Source: Pyrinomonadaceae bacterium
GTDB taxonomy: Bacteria > Acidobacteriota > Blastocatellia > Pyrinomonadales > Pyrinomonadaceae
Length of the DNA: 64,000 bases
Assembly: GCA_014534425.1 (NCBI GenBank)
Contig: JACVRN010000012.1
Span: 1 to 64,000, forward strand
Direction: 5' to 3'
The first letter of the stretch is position 1. Every line of letters starts with the position of its first letter. Of the stretch, positions 1 to 9,153 are shown piece after piece. Position numbers and translations under genes: made by a program. A model generated the notes under the pieces. It searched no databases. It had not been told where the DNA came from and saw only the letters and a program-made list of their open reading frames with translations.

Positions 1-29
1 CGCGGGCAGGGACAAGCCCTGCTCCTACA
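1..29. repeat. REP/BIME-like element, right half (truncated by window edge)
   Basis: gcgggcagggacaagccctgctcctaca matches the right half of the elements at 25979-26048 and 30425-30501. Confidence 0.7.
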
Positions 30-35
30 ATAACT

Positions 36-737
36 TTAGCTCAGGCGCTTGAGGGCTTTCTGCGCCAAGGTTTTTAGTTTCTGGATTTTGATGTTCACGC
101 TGTCGGGGCCGCCTATGCTGAGCCGCAGGATGGAGTCTTTCTTCATGACGTAGAGGACGCCAGCGCGTGCGTCGCCTCCCCAGAAGGCTTCTTCGCCCAC
201 GCCAGTGACTTTGGTGAGCTTTACTTCTTCCTCTTCTTCGCCCTCGCCGCGCTCACGTTTGCGCTCTTTCTCGCGCTCGCGTTCTTCTTGCTCGCGCTTC
301 TCGGCAGGCTCCTCGAATCTCTCCTTCCAGAATTGGCGGACGTTGGCAGACGGATTATCGGGGTTGTTGCGAGTCACTTCCAGGCTCACAGATTTATTGA
401 AGGTAGGCATCGTGTAAAAGCACTGTGAGATAGCGAAGGCGCTGTTGGGGCGCGTGGAGGATTTAGTTTCTTTAGGCGCTTCGCCCTGAACGGCTTTAAG
501 CTCATCCGCAGTGAGAAGCGCGCAGCCGTCAATCACTCCCTTGGCGGGCGCATTAGTCGCAGGCATGCTCACATTGGCTTGTGCAGTGTTGCCGGAATCA
601 GTCGCAGGAGACGGATTAGTTTGAGCTACGCCTATGTTCGCCTGCGCCTGTGTGCCGCTTTGATTGCCGGAATCTTTGCAACTTATCCCCATCAAACACA
701 GGCATAGAACAATCACTGAATAGACTTTTACGCTCAC
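36..737 (-). CDS. putative lipoprotein, DUF3558-like, with charged low-complexity insertion
   Basis: Signal peptide ending in a lipobox-like LMGISC; CALLTADEL...GVGEEAFWGG pattern resembles DUF3558; E/R/K-rich insert. Confidence 0.6.
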   Translation of the reverse strand: MSVKVYSVIVLCLCLMGISCKDSGNQSGTQAQANIGVAQTNPSPATDSGNTAQANVSMPATNAPAKGVIDGCALLTADELKAVQGEAPKETKSSTRPNSAFAISQCFYTMPTFNKSVSLEVTRNNPDNPSANVRQFWKERFEEPAEKREQEEREREKERKRERGEGEEEEEVKLTKVTGVGEEAFWGGDARAGVLYVMKKDSILRLSIGGPDSVNIKIQKLKTLAQKALKRLS

Positions 738-920
738 CTATATCTCCCTTTATTGCCAAGTCATAGAGTGAAAACCGAAAGACGCCGCCCATTATAGGCT
801 TATCGCATTCGGGATTAAAGTTAAGAATATAGAGTTGAAAGTAAAGATACCCTACAGAAAAATACCAGGTCGGCCCCGGTTGAGCAGAACCCTTTTAGGC
901 CGTTAAAATGTCTGTCTCTG

Positions 921-1541
921 ATGGTTAATAAGATAAAAATCAAGAACCTAGTTTACCTGTTAATTGTATTAGCCGCTCTACTTGTCGCCTCAATTCTTTT
1001 AGCGCGGCCTAATTGTCCCCATCAGGGCTGGGCTTTCACCACAGAAATGCGCGCCTTCGCCCGTCTCAAGAATCGCACCCTGCTTCCAAGACCTGATGAC
1101 TTTGACGAGAGGGTAACGCTTGAAGCTCTTTTGGAGTCGGGCGATGACCGAGACCGTTGGTCCGAAGGGCGGGCCGCCAGGATTGAAGGGTACGTGGTCG
1201 GTGTGGTGCGCGGTGGGATAGAGGCCGCAAACTGCTACTCGTTGAGAATACGCGATACGCACATCTATATTGCTCGAAGCTTAAACGCTCCACCAGGCGA
1301 GCGCGTTGTGGTAGAGGTCACTCCACGTCTGAGAGAGTGGGCGAGGAGGCAGGGTTTTGACTGGTCGGAACCAGCGTTAGAAAGCGCGCTGGTTGGCCGC
1401 CGATGTCGCATAGAGGGTTGGATGCTGTTTGACCGAGAGCATGCTCAGGAAACGGAGAACATGTCGCCGGGGCGCGCATCGACCTGGCGGGCCACGGCTT
1501 GGGAAATTCATCCGGTGACCAGCATTACCATACTGAACTGA
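921..1541 (+). CDS. hypothetical protein with N-terminal TM/signal segment
   Basis: Long ORF with N-terminal hydrophobic segment (LVYLLIVLAALLVASILLA). Confidence 0.6.
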   Translation: MVNKIKIKNLVYLLIVLAALLVASILLARPNCPHQGWAFTTEMRAFARLKNRTLLPRPDDFDERVTLEALLESGDDRDRWSEGRAARIEGYVVGVVRGGIEAANCYSLRIRDTHIYIARSLNAPPGERVVVEVTPRLREWARRQGFDWSEPALESALVGRRCRIEGWMLFDREHAQETENMSPGRASTWRATAWEIHPVTSITILN

Positions 1542-1601
1542 AGCTAATCTGTTACCGCGCTTTCATTGACAAGTTTGTGAATATGTACAAAATTTGCTGC
1601 C

Positions 1602-2045
1602 ATGAAGGTTCCAAAGTTTGTGCTTCGCGGGTTCAGGCGACCACATGATCTAATTGCTTCTGCGCTCGGGCAGCTTGAGCGTGAGGCGATGGATGAATTA
1701 TGGCGTCGTGGAGAGATGAGTGTGCGCGACATGCACAAAGCTTTCAACGAGCGCACCGCTTACACAACTCTAATGACTACACTCGACCGCTTGCACAAAA
1801 AGGGTCTGCTCAATCGTCGCAAGCATAGACGAGCATTTCTTTATTCGCCTAGAGTTACGCGCGTGGAGTTTGAGCAAGGGGTCACGGAAGATTTGGTGGA
1901 GGGATTACTCGGCCCTCCGAACGGCGGAGTCGAACCAGTTCTGTCATGCATCATTGATAAAGTTGGCGAGCGTGACCGCGCTTTACTGGATGAACTCGAA
2001 CGCTTGGTGAGAGAGAAAAGAAGAGAGTTAAAGCGCAGGAGCTAA
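1602..2045 (+). CDS. BlaI/MecI/CopY-family transcriptional regulator
   Basis: LGQLEREAMDELWRRGEMSVRDMHKAF...AYTTLMTTLDRLHKKGLLNRRK winged-helix signature. Confidence 0.9.
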   Translation: MKVPKFVLRGFRRPHDLIASALGQLEREAMDELWRRGEMSVRDMHKAFNERTAYTTLMTTLDRLHKKGLLNRRKHRRAFLYSPRVTRVEFEQGVTEDLVEGLLGPPNGGVEPVLSCIIDKVGERDRALLDELERLVREKRRELKRRS

Positions 2046-2051
2046 GGGTTC

Positions 2052-3053
2052 ATGTATTATCTGCTTGGAATCTGTATGGCCTTTGCCTCACTGCTTGCCA
2101 TCAGCGCTCTTTCATCTGTGGCGGCAGCATTACTGTGGCGCATCATCAAACAACCTGCTTGTCGCTGGTCATCTACCGCGCGAGCAAGACTCATCTTCGC
2201 TCTTCGCACCGCCCCGGCGGCTTGTTCACTCATCTGCGTCTCGGCGCTTCTGCTCCCGGCCTACCTAGCTCATGAGCCGCAACATTCAACCGAAACCGTG
2301 AGTGCTAAACTGGCGCTCATCTCATTGCTCTCGATCTTTTGGGTCGCTCTGGTACTCTGGCGCACTTTCGCCGCATGGCGCGCCACGCGAATGCTCACTG
2401 CCGACTGGTTGCTCCGCGCAGAGTCTATCAGCATTGGCGGCGTAAGCATTCCCACGTATAAACTCCATCATCCGTTTCCGGTCATAGCTATGGTTGGAGC
2501 TTTACGGCCTAAGCTATTCATTGCCGCTCATCTTTTCGATGCGCTGGACGAAGAAGAACTGATGGCGGCGCTGCTGCACGAAGAGGCTCATCTGACGGCG
2601 TGCGATAACTTCAAGCGACCACTTATGCGTGCCTGCTGCGACGTGCTGAAAATAGCCCCTTACAATCGCGCTATTGAGAGGCTCTGGGCGGAAGAAGCCG
2701 AACGGGCTGCGGATGAATACGCCGCGCGCATAGGAGGCGCGGCCTCTGCCCTGTCGCTCGCAACTGCGTTGATTAAGATCGCTCGTCTCGCGCCGGAAGG
2801 TGGCAGACCTGCTATGCCCGTCGGCTCCTTCCTTGTAGGTGAGTCGGAGACTCAGTTAGCAGATCGCGTCTGGCGTCTGACATGGCTTGCAAGTCAGAGA
2901 GCGCAGCGTCAAGCTTCGGCAACCCACGCGAGATTATTCAACGGCTTCCTGTCTTGCTCTCTCTTCGTCATGCTTTACCTTCTCATCACGCAAACTAATA
3001 TACTAGTAAGGCTGCACGCCGTAATCGAACTCTTCGTGACTGCGCTACAATAA
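2052..3053 (+). CDS. M56-family (BlaR1-like) membrane metallopeptidase
   Basis: Multiple TM segments, LLHEEAHL (HExxH) and EEAERAADEYA motifs; directly downstream of the BlaI-like gene. Confidence 0.85.
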   Translation: MYYLLGICMAFASLLAISALSSVAAALLWRIIKQPACRWSSTARARLIFALRTAPAACSLICVSALLLPAYLAHEPQHSTETVSAKLALISLLSIFWVALVLWRTFAAWRATRMLTADWLLRAESISIGGVSIPTYKLHHPFPVIAMVGALRPKLFIAAHLFDALDEEELMAALLHEEAHLTACDNFKRPLMRACCDVLKIAPYNRAIERLWAEEAERAADEYAARIGGAASALSLATALIKIARLAPEGGRPAMPVGSFLVGESETQLADRVWRLTWLASQRAQRQASATHARLFNGFLSCSLFVMLYLLITQTNILVRLHAVIELFVTALQ

Positions 3054-3219
3054 GCTTCTGCTCCCTTATTTAAGCTGACTACGAAGTTTGGTAGTAGTTC
3101 TCGTTCCCCTGTACAATCCCTAATTCTCGTAAGGTCTAAAGCAATCCCCGACGAAATCAATCCATATCAATCGTCTTCCGGGTCGGAAGGCCGATTGTAC
3201 AAGCTGCCCGAAACGTCGA

Positions 3220-6200
3220 GTGCCCAATATGATAACCACGAATCGAATCCGCCTTTCACTCTTTCTGCTTGCATTCTTTGCCTTCATGGTGTTGCCAGCA
3301 CGCGCGCAGTCTCCTAACACTGCTACGATAGTTGTTGTCGTGGTCGATCAAAACGGGGTCGTGGTGCCGGATGCTAAAGTTTCGGCGGTGAACACTGCGA
3401 CTGGCACAATGCGCGACGCCGTCTCCGGGAGCGACGGCAGCGCCGAACTGGTCGCGCTGTCACTGACAGGGACATACACGATTAACGTGTCCAAGGCAGG
3501 ATTCGGCGACGGAGGACTCAAGGACATCACTTTGCGCTCGGGCGAAACCGCTACCTTGAAGGTAAAGCTTCTTGCAGGCGCAGCGCAGGCCGACGTTACC
3601 GTCTACGGCACCACCGAAGGCGTGCGCTCGAATCCGCAGATCGGTTTACGGCTGGACAGCCCGCAAATAGACGAGACACCTATACTCGGACGTAAGGTAT
3701 CTACGCTGCCGCTACTGAATTCGGCTTTCCGGCAGGCGAAGGGCACAGGCGATCTCTTCGTCAACCAGACGTACTTCGTTACAGGCGTGGGCGGACGTCG
3801 TCAGACTACTGTCACGCTGGATGGCGCAAATAACGACGAAGCGTGGGGCCGTCAGACTGCTATTGCCACCGTGCCAATCGGCGCTATCCAGGAGATAACG
3901 ATTCTCTCGAACGCGTTCTCTGCCGAATTCGGCTGGACGGCAGGCCCTGCGCTTAACATCGTCACCAAGTCCGGCACGAACGAACTGCGCGGCGAAGGAC
4001 TGCTACTGTTTCGTCCCGGCAGTTGGCAGGCGAAGGAGTTCTCGACCGAAGGCTTCTGTCCGCCGTCCGTGCCAACATGCGTGACGCCCACTACCTTGCA
4101 GGCCATCAGCCCGGTGGATATTCCCGACGCTCTGAGTCAAGTATCAGGCTCAATCGGCGGCCCCATTGTCAAGGACAAGACCTTCTTCTTCGCCACGGCT
4201 GACTACACTCGACAGAATCGCACGACATTTCTCTCAAACTCGCTGCCTGCTTTCGTGTTGCCTGCGGACGGTCGCCTGGATTACACGGGGCATTACCGCC
4301 AGTTTCTCTTCGACGGACGACTAGACCAGAAGCTCACAGAGCGTCAGACCTTGATGTTCCGTTTCAATGTGGATCGTTTCTATGACAACAACCCGCAGGA
4401 CACCGTGAGCGGCACGAACGCTCCGAGCGTCGCACGCAGATACTCGCGGCGCTCTTGGACTGCTCAGGTCAACGATACCTGGATTATCGAAGCTGACCTT
4501 CTCAACGAGGCACGATTCGCTTTTCTGAATGGCGACCCCGTGACGAAATGGGAAGCTTTGAACCTCTCGACTGCGTACACGCGAGCCGGGGCCGTCCCGT
4601 TCACCATAGGACAATCACGGCTGGCAGACTTCTTTGGCCGTCAAGTGCAGTTCTCCGACACTCTCTCCTGGTCGCGCGGCAAGAACTACTTCCGCTTCGG
4701 AGGAAGTATCATACGGCACACTTCAGGCGGCATAGGAAGCGAATTCGGTACGGCTGTGCTAGGCACCTTCACCTTCAGGAACACGACGACCGCGCCCTTC
4801 GATCAATTGACGCTGGCCGACGTGCAGAACTACACGCAACCGATTAACTTCGGTGTTGACAGCTATAAGCTCTCGCAATGGCTCTTGACCGGATTCGTGC
4901 AGGACAGCATACGCTTACGCCGTGGCCTGACCATAGACCTCGGACTGCGCTACGACCGGCAGACCTTAACCACCGCGACGAAGAACTTCGCGCCTCGCCT
5001 GGGCTTTGCCTGGAATCCGGGTGGCGATTCGCGGATGGTGATTCGCGGCGGCTACGGCATGTATTACACGCAGGTTCGTGCCAACACCGTCGCCGCCTAT
5101 CTGGTCAACGGGCTGGACGGATTAGCGACCTACACGGCGGTTGCAGGTCAAACAGGTTTTCCGACATGCCTGACATGCGCTCCGGTCAATGTTGATCCGA
5201 GGGTGCTGCCTGCTTCGCAATTACCGGCGCGCGACATCACCATCAGGGCAGGCCAGCGCGACTTCTACTGCGCGCAGTTCGCAAGGTACGGACTGAACTT
5301 TGACCTGCTGCCTAACTACCCGGACGAGTTCGTGAACCCTCGCAGCCAGGTGATGACCTTAGGTGCGGAGCGCGAGATTGTTAAGGGATTGTTCTTCGGT
5401 GCAGACTTCGTGCACCAGCGTTTGACAGGTATAGACCGCACGGTTGATTTGAACGCCCCTGCGCCCTTTGAGCGCACAGCGCCCGGACAGGTTAGAAGCG
5501 TGGCTGCGGCGAATGCCACACGCCCAATCCTGCCGGTCAATGGCGGCGTACGCCAGGTCAATGTTTTGATGAACCTCGGCGAAGCTGACTACAACGGCTT
5601 GCAGACGCAATTCACCTATCGCGGCAACAGGCGTATGTACGCCTCTATCAGCTATACATTGTCGAAGGCGACCAACACATTCGAGCCGGACGGTAACGGT
5701 ATCGGGCCGAACGAAAGCAATATCACGCGTCTTGGCGAGCAGGAGCGTGGGCCGAGCGTGCTAGACCAACGCCATCGCGCTGTTCTAACGTTCCTCTACC
5801 GCTTCCCATTCAATTTCACGGCAGGCACTCTGATGCAGTTTGCGTCGGCGCGCCCCTTCAATGCTACGACTGGCGTTGACAATGACGGTGATGGCTTGAA
5901 CAATGACAGACCCGTTATTGACGGCGCGGTCATTAGCAAGTCTGCGTTCCGCAGCACCGCGACCTCTGACGTGGCAATCTTCATAGAGGATCGCATCAAG
6001 CTGTCGGAACGCACGAGCCTGCTGCTCAGGCTGGAAGGCTTCAATCTCTTCAATCACGCGAACATGCTTGGGCGCGGGGTCACTACTTACGGCAACGCTG
6101 CCACGCCTGCAACTACCTTCGGCCAGTTCGCCGGCGGCGTGGGCACAGCTACAAATGCAATCCCTGCGTTCGCAAACATAGACCCGCCGCGCATGTTCCA

Positions 6201-6225
6201 ACTGCAAGCGCGGTTCATCTTCTAA
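3220..6225 (+). CDS. TonB-dependent receptor with N-terminal carboxypeptidase-regulatory-like domain
   Basis: Signal peptide, Ig-like CarboxypepD_reg domain, plug region (TVTLDGANNDEAWGRQTAIATVPIGAIQEITILSNAFSAEFG), beta-barrel ending FQLQARFIF. Confidence 0.9.
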   Translation: MPNMITTNRIRLSLFLLAFFAFMVLPARAQSPNTATIVVVVVDQNGVVVPDAKVSAVNTATGTMRDAVSGSDGSAELVALSLTGTYTINVSKAGFGDGGLKDITLRSGETATLKVKLLAGAAQADVTVYGTTEGVRSNPQIGLRLDSPQIDETPILGRKVSTLPLLNSAFRQAKGTGDLFVNQTYFVTGVGGRRQTTVTLDGANNDEAWGRQTAIATVPIGAIQEITILSNAFSAEFGWTAGPALNIVTKSGTNELRGEGLLLFRPGSWQAKEFSTEGFCPPSVPTCVTPTTLQAISPVDIPDALSQVSGSIGGPIVKDKTFFFATADYTRQNRTTFLSNSLPAFVLPADGRLDYTGHYRQFLFDGRLDQKLTERQTLMFRFNVDRFYDNNPQDTVSGTNAPSVARRYSRRSWTAQVNDTWIIEADLLNEARFAFLNGDPVTKWEALNLSTAYTRAGAVPFTIGQSRLADFFGRQVQFSDTLSWSRGKNYFRFGGSIIRHTSGGIGSEFGTAVLGTFTFRNTTTAPFDQLTLADVQNYTQPINFGVDSYKLSQWLLTGFVQDSIRLRRGLTIDLGLRYDRQTLTTATKNFAPRLGFAWNPGGDSRMVIRGGYGMYYTQVRANTVAAYLVNGLDGLATYTAVAGQTGFPTCLTCAPVNVDPRVLPASQLPARDITIRAGQRDFYCAQFARYGLNFDLLPNYPDEFVNPRSQVMTLGAEREIVKGLFFGADFVHQRLTGIDRTVDLNAPAPFERTAPGQVRSVAAANATRPILPVNGGVRQVNVLMNLGEADYNGLQTQFTYRGNRRMYASISYTLSKATNTFEPDGNGIGPNESNITRLGEQERGPSVLDQRHRAVLTFLYRFPFNFTAGTLMQFASARPFNATTGVDNDGDGLNNDRPVIDGAVISKSAFRSTATSDVAIFIEDRIKLSERTSLLLRLEGFNLFNHANMLGRGVTTYGNAATPATTFGQFAGGVGTATNAIPAFANIDPPRMFQLQARFIF

Positions 6226-6249
6226 AGGAAAGCGGCAGATTCACTCCTG

Positions 6250-7140
6250 ATGAAACGAATCCTACTCGCTGCGGTGTTTGCTGGCGCGCTCATCCCGGCA
6301 ATTAGCTGCGGGCGTTTCTCCAATCCGTCTAACGACGCGAAGACCGAGCGGCTGGTGGTCATCTCGCAAGTGTACAACGAAATCATCTGGGCTTTAGGAG
6401 CACAGGACAAAGTCGTCGGGGTTGATTTCTCCAGCACCTATCCTCCTGAAGTAAAGAATGTGCAAACAGTAGGTTATCACCGCGCGCTCAGTGCCGAAGG
6501 CATCCTGTCACTGCACCCGACCGCCATTATTCACGACAACAACATAGGCCCGCCGCAAGTCGTAGAGCAGTTACAGAGCTTGAACATTCCTATGAAGACC
6601 TTCAACGCGAAGAACGATTCGGTCGAAGGCACAAAGGCTCTCGTACGCGAGATGGGCGCTTACTTTCATAAGGAAGGGCGTGCGGAAGAGTTGTGCCGCA
6701 TGCTCGACTCACAGATGATAGCTTCGCTCGAACGGGTCAAGCAGTACACAGAGCACCCAAGGGTCGCTGTCATACACTTCGGACGCGCCTCCAATGTTTA
6801 TCTGGTCGTGGGCAAAGGCGGAGGCGGTGACGGCGGCGCGGCCAGTCAGATGATAGAATGGGCTGGCGGCGAGATGGCGATTGACACGAAGGGCATGCAG
6901 CGCATGGCATCGCCGGAGATAATTGCACAGGCGAACCCGGACGTTATACTCGTCACAGATTTTGGTTTTGACAGACTCGGCGGGTCTCTGGATCAGATTA
7001 AAGCGTTGCCGGGCGTGGCGACCTCAAACGCCGCCAAGAACAATCGCATCTACCGCATAGAAGAGAACGTGCTGATGTACTTCGGCCCACGCACGGGCGA
7101 GAACCTAGAGAAAGTGGCTGCGGTCATTCATCAAAAATGA
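6250..7140 (+). CDS. periplasmic substrate-binding protein of heme/B12/iron-siderophore ABC importer
   Basis: RLVVISQVYNEIIWALGAQDKVVGVDFSSTYP; class III SBP pattern (NPDVILVTDFGF). Confidence 0.85.
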   Translation: MKRILLAAVFAGALIPAISCGRFSNPSNDAKTERLVVISQVYNEIIWALGAQDKVVGVDFSSTYPPEVKNVQTVGYHRALSAEGILSLHPTAIIHDNNIGPPQVVEQLQSLNIPMKTFNAKNDSVEGTKALVREMGAYFHKEGRAEELCRMLDSQMIASLERVKQYTEHPRVAVIHFGRASNVYLVVGKGGGGDGGAASQMIEWAGGEMAIDTKGMQRMASPEIIAQANPDVILVTDFGFDRLGGSLDQIKALPGVATSNAAKNNRIYRIEENVLMYFGPRTGENLEKVAAVIHQK

Positions 7141-8171
7141 CGAAACAACGTGGGAGTCAGCCAGCGATTCTGTTCGCATTGACCTGCGCCATGCTCCTTG
7201 TACTGGCTGCGTCTATTCGCTACGGGGCTATCGATTTTTCGATTCCTGACATTAGCCGGGCATTGATTTCTCTGCTTCCGGGCCAGCCCGATGCTACTTT
7301 GGAACAACGTATTTTCCTGGAGTTGCGATTGCCTCGCGCTATTCTCTGCCTGCTGGTCGGCGCGAGTCTGGGCGTAGGCGGCACGCTCATGCAGGCGCTC
7401 TTTCGTAATCCAATCGTGGAACCGGGACTCGTCGGGACATCAAGCGGCGCTGCCTTCGGCTCGGCGCTCTTCTTCGTACTCGGAGGTCTCTTTAACCTCG
7501 GGGCGAATCTTTGGACGCTTCCTCTTGCCGCGTGCATAGGCAGCGTCATCTCCACGTACTTAGTCTTCCTACTCGCACGCTCGCGCGAAGATGGACGAGC
7601 TTCCATCGTCATGCTGCTGCTCACGGGGCTGGCTATAAATGCCCTCTTCATGAGCGCCATAGGCTTTCTCTCTTACATTGCGCGCGACCCGCAGGCGCGC
7701 TCGATTACGTTCTGGAGTCTGGGCACGCTTTCGGGCGCAAGCTGGAGCGCTGTCCAGATTGTCGCCGTTTCGACAATAGGAGGAACCACTCTAGCGCTCC
7801 GTTATGCGAAGCAGCTTAACGCCTTGATGATTGGCGAAGAGGAAGCGACGTACCTTGGAGTGAACGTCAACCGGCTGAAGTGGATTATCCTTTCCATCAA
7901 CGTAGTCATCGTCGCTGTTGCGACCGCCTTCACAGGCGTCATCAGTTTCGTGGGGTTGGTCGTTCCGCACATCCTGCGGATGATGCATGGGGCAGACAAC
8001 CGCTTTCTCATTGTGGGAAGCGCGCTGACGGGCGCAACACTGCTGAGCCTCGCAGACCTCATCGCGCGGCTCGCGCTTAGGCCAGCAGAATTGCCAATCG
8101 GCATCGTCACCTCGGCGGTGGGCGTCCCCGTATTCCTCCTACTGCTGCGGCGTCGCCAGTACGTGTTCTGA
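7137..8171 (+). CDS. FecCD-family ABC transporter permease
   Basis: LRLPRAILCLLVGASLGVGGTLMQALFRNPIVEPGLVGTSSGAAFG; GVISFVGLVVPHILRM; overlaps upstream stop. Confidence 0.95.
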   Translation: MTKQRGSQPAILFALTCAMLLVLAASIRYGAIDFSIPDISRALISLLPGQPDATLEQRIFLELRLPRAILCLLVGASLGVGGTLMQALFRNPIVEPGLVGTSSGAAFGSALFFVLGGLFNLGANLWTLPLAACIGSVISTYLVFLLARSREDGRASIVMLLLTGLAINALFMSAIGFLSYIARDPQARSITFWSLGTLSGASWSAVQIVAVSTIGGTTLALRYAKQLNALMIGEEEATYLGVNVNRLKWIILSINVVIVAVATAFTGVISFVGLVVPHILRMMHGADNRFLIVGSALTGATLLSLADLIARLALRPAELPIGIVTSAVGVPVFLLLLRRRQYVF

Positions 8172-8187
8172 AGCTTCGAGGCCGCGT

Positions 8188-9003
8188 ATGCTGGAAGCCA
8201 GCGACATCACTTTTCGGGTCGGTAACAAGGCGCTTCTCTCGGAGGTGTCCGTCTCGTTTGCGCCCGGCAGTCTTCACCTGGTGATTGGGCCGAACGGTGC
8301 GGGCAAGTCAACTCTCATTAAGGTGCTGGCAGGACTGCTGCAACCGCAGACGGGCGGGGTCGAATATGAAGGCGCGGACATTCGCGGTGCGAGCGAATCC
8401 GAACTGGCCAAGCGCCGCGCGGTGCTCTCGCAGGCTGTAGAGGTCGCGTTTCCTCTCTCCGTGCGCGAGGTCGTCATGATGGGCCGCTACCCGCATTTTG
8501 GAGGAAGGCCCGGCCCTGTAGACGAGAAGATTGTTGACTGCCTGATAGAGTTCTTCGACCTGGCGGAGTTCATTGAACGCAACTACCAGACTTTGAGCGG
8601 CGGCGAGCGCCAGCGCGTCAACTTCGCGCGCGTGCTGGCGCAGTTGTGGCGCTTCGATGGGAGCGCGCTTCCGGTTTCAGTGTCCGCCGCGACGCACTCA
8701 TCTTGCAGGTACTTGTTTCTTGACGAGCCTCTCACGTTTCTGGACATTCGCCACCAGATTGAATTCATGAAAAAGGTGCGCGACTTCACGGACGCGCCCG
8801 ACGTTATCACCGTGGGAGTGGTTCACGACCTGAACCTGGCCGCACGCTTTGCCGACCAGATTGTCTTGCTGCATCGCGGGCAGGTCGTAGCAACGGGCAG
8901 CGCCGCAGAGGTGCTCACGCCTGAGCACATTCGGAACGTGTTCGGCGTCGAACCGACATTCATCCCCGTCAATGAAACGGGCGTTCATCTCATCTTCGAC
9001 TGA
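8188..9003 (+). CDS. heme/iron-siderophore-type ABC transporter ATP-binding protein (HmuV-like)
   Basis: Walker A GPNGAGKST, LSGGERQRVNFARVLAQLW, YLFLDEPLTFLD; short insert between signature motif and Walker B as in HmuV-type ATPases. Confidence 0.88.
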   Translation: MLEASDITFRVGNKALLSEVSVSFAPGSLHLVIGPNGAGKSTLIKVLAGLLQPQTGGVEYEGADIRGASESELAKRRAVLSQAVEVAFPLSVREVVMMGRYPHFGGRPGPVDEKIVDCLIEFFDLAEFIERNYQTLSGGERQRVNFARVLAQLWRFDGSALPVSVSAATHSSCRYLFLDEPLTFLDIRHQIEFMKKVRDFTDAPDVITVGVVHDLNLAARFADQIVLLHRGQVVATGSAAEVLTPEHIRNVFGVEPTFIPVNETGVHLIFD

Positions 9004-9018
9004 AAGATTGAGTCGTAA

Positions 9019-9123
9019 CCTAAATTCAACTCTCTGCGCCCCTCTGCGTCTCTGCGGTGAATAACTGTTTAAGAAGCACTCACCGCAGAGACGCAGAGGG
9101 GGGCGCAGAGAGTTGAATTTAGG
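9019..9123. repeat. large inverted repeat, 'CACCGCAGAGACGCAGAG' family
   Basis: CCTAAATTCAACTCTCTGCGCCCCTCTGCGTCTCTGCGGTGA (9019-9060) vs its reverse complement at 9080-9123, differing by a 2-nt indel in the C/G run. Confidence 0.9.
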
Positions 9124-9153
9124 AGACCACCGTTTAGTATAATCTCATCAGGC

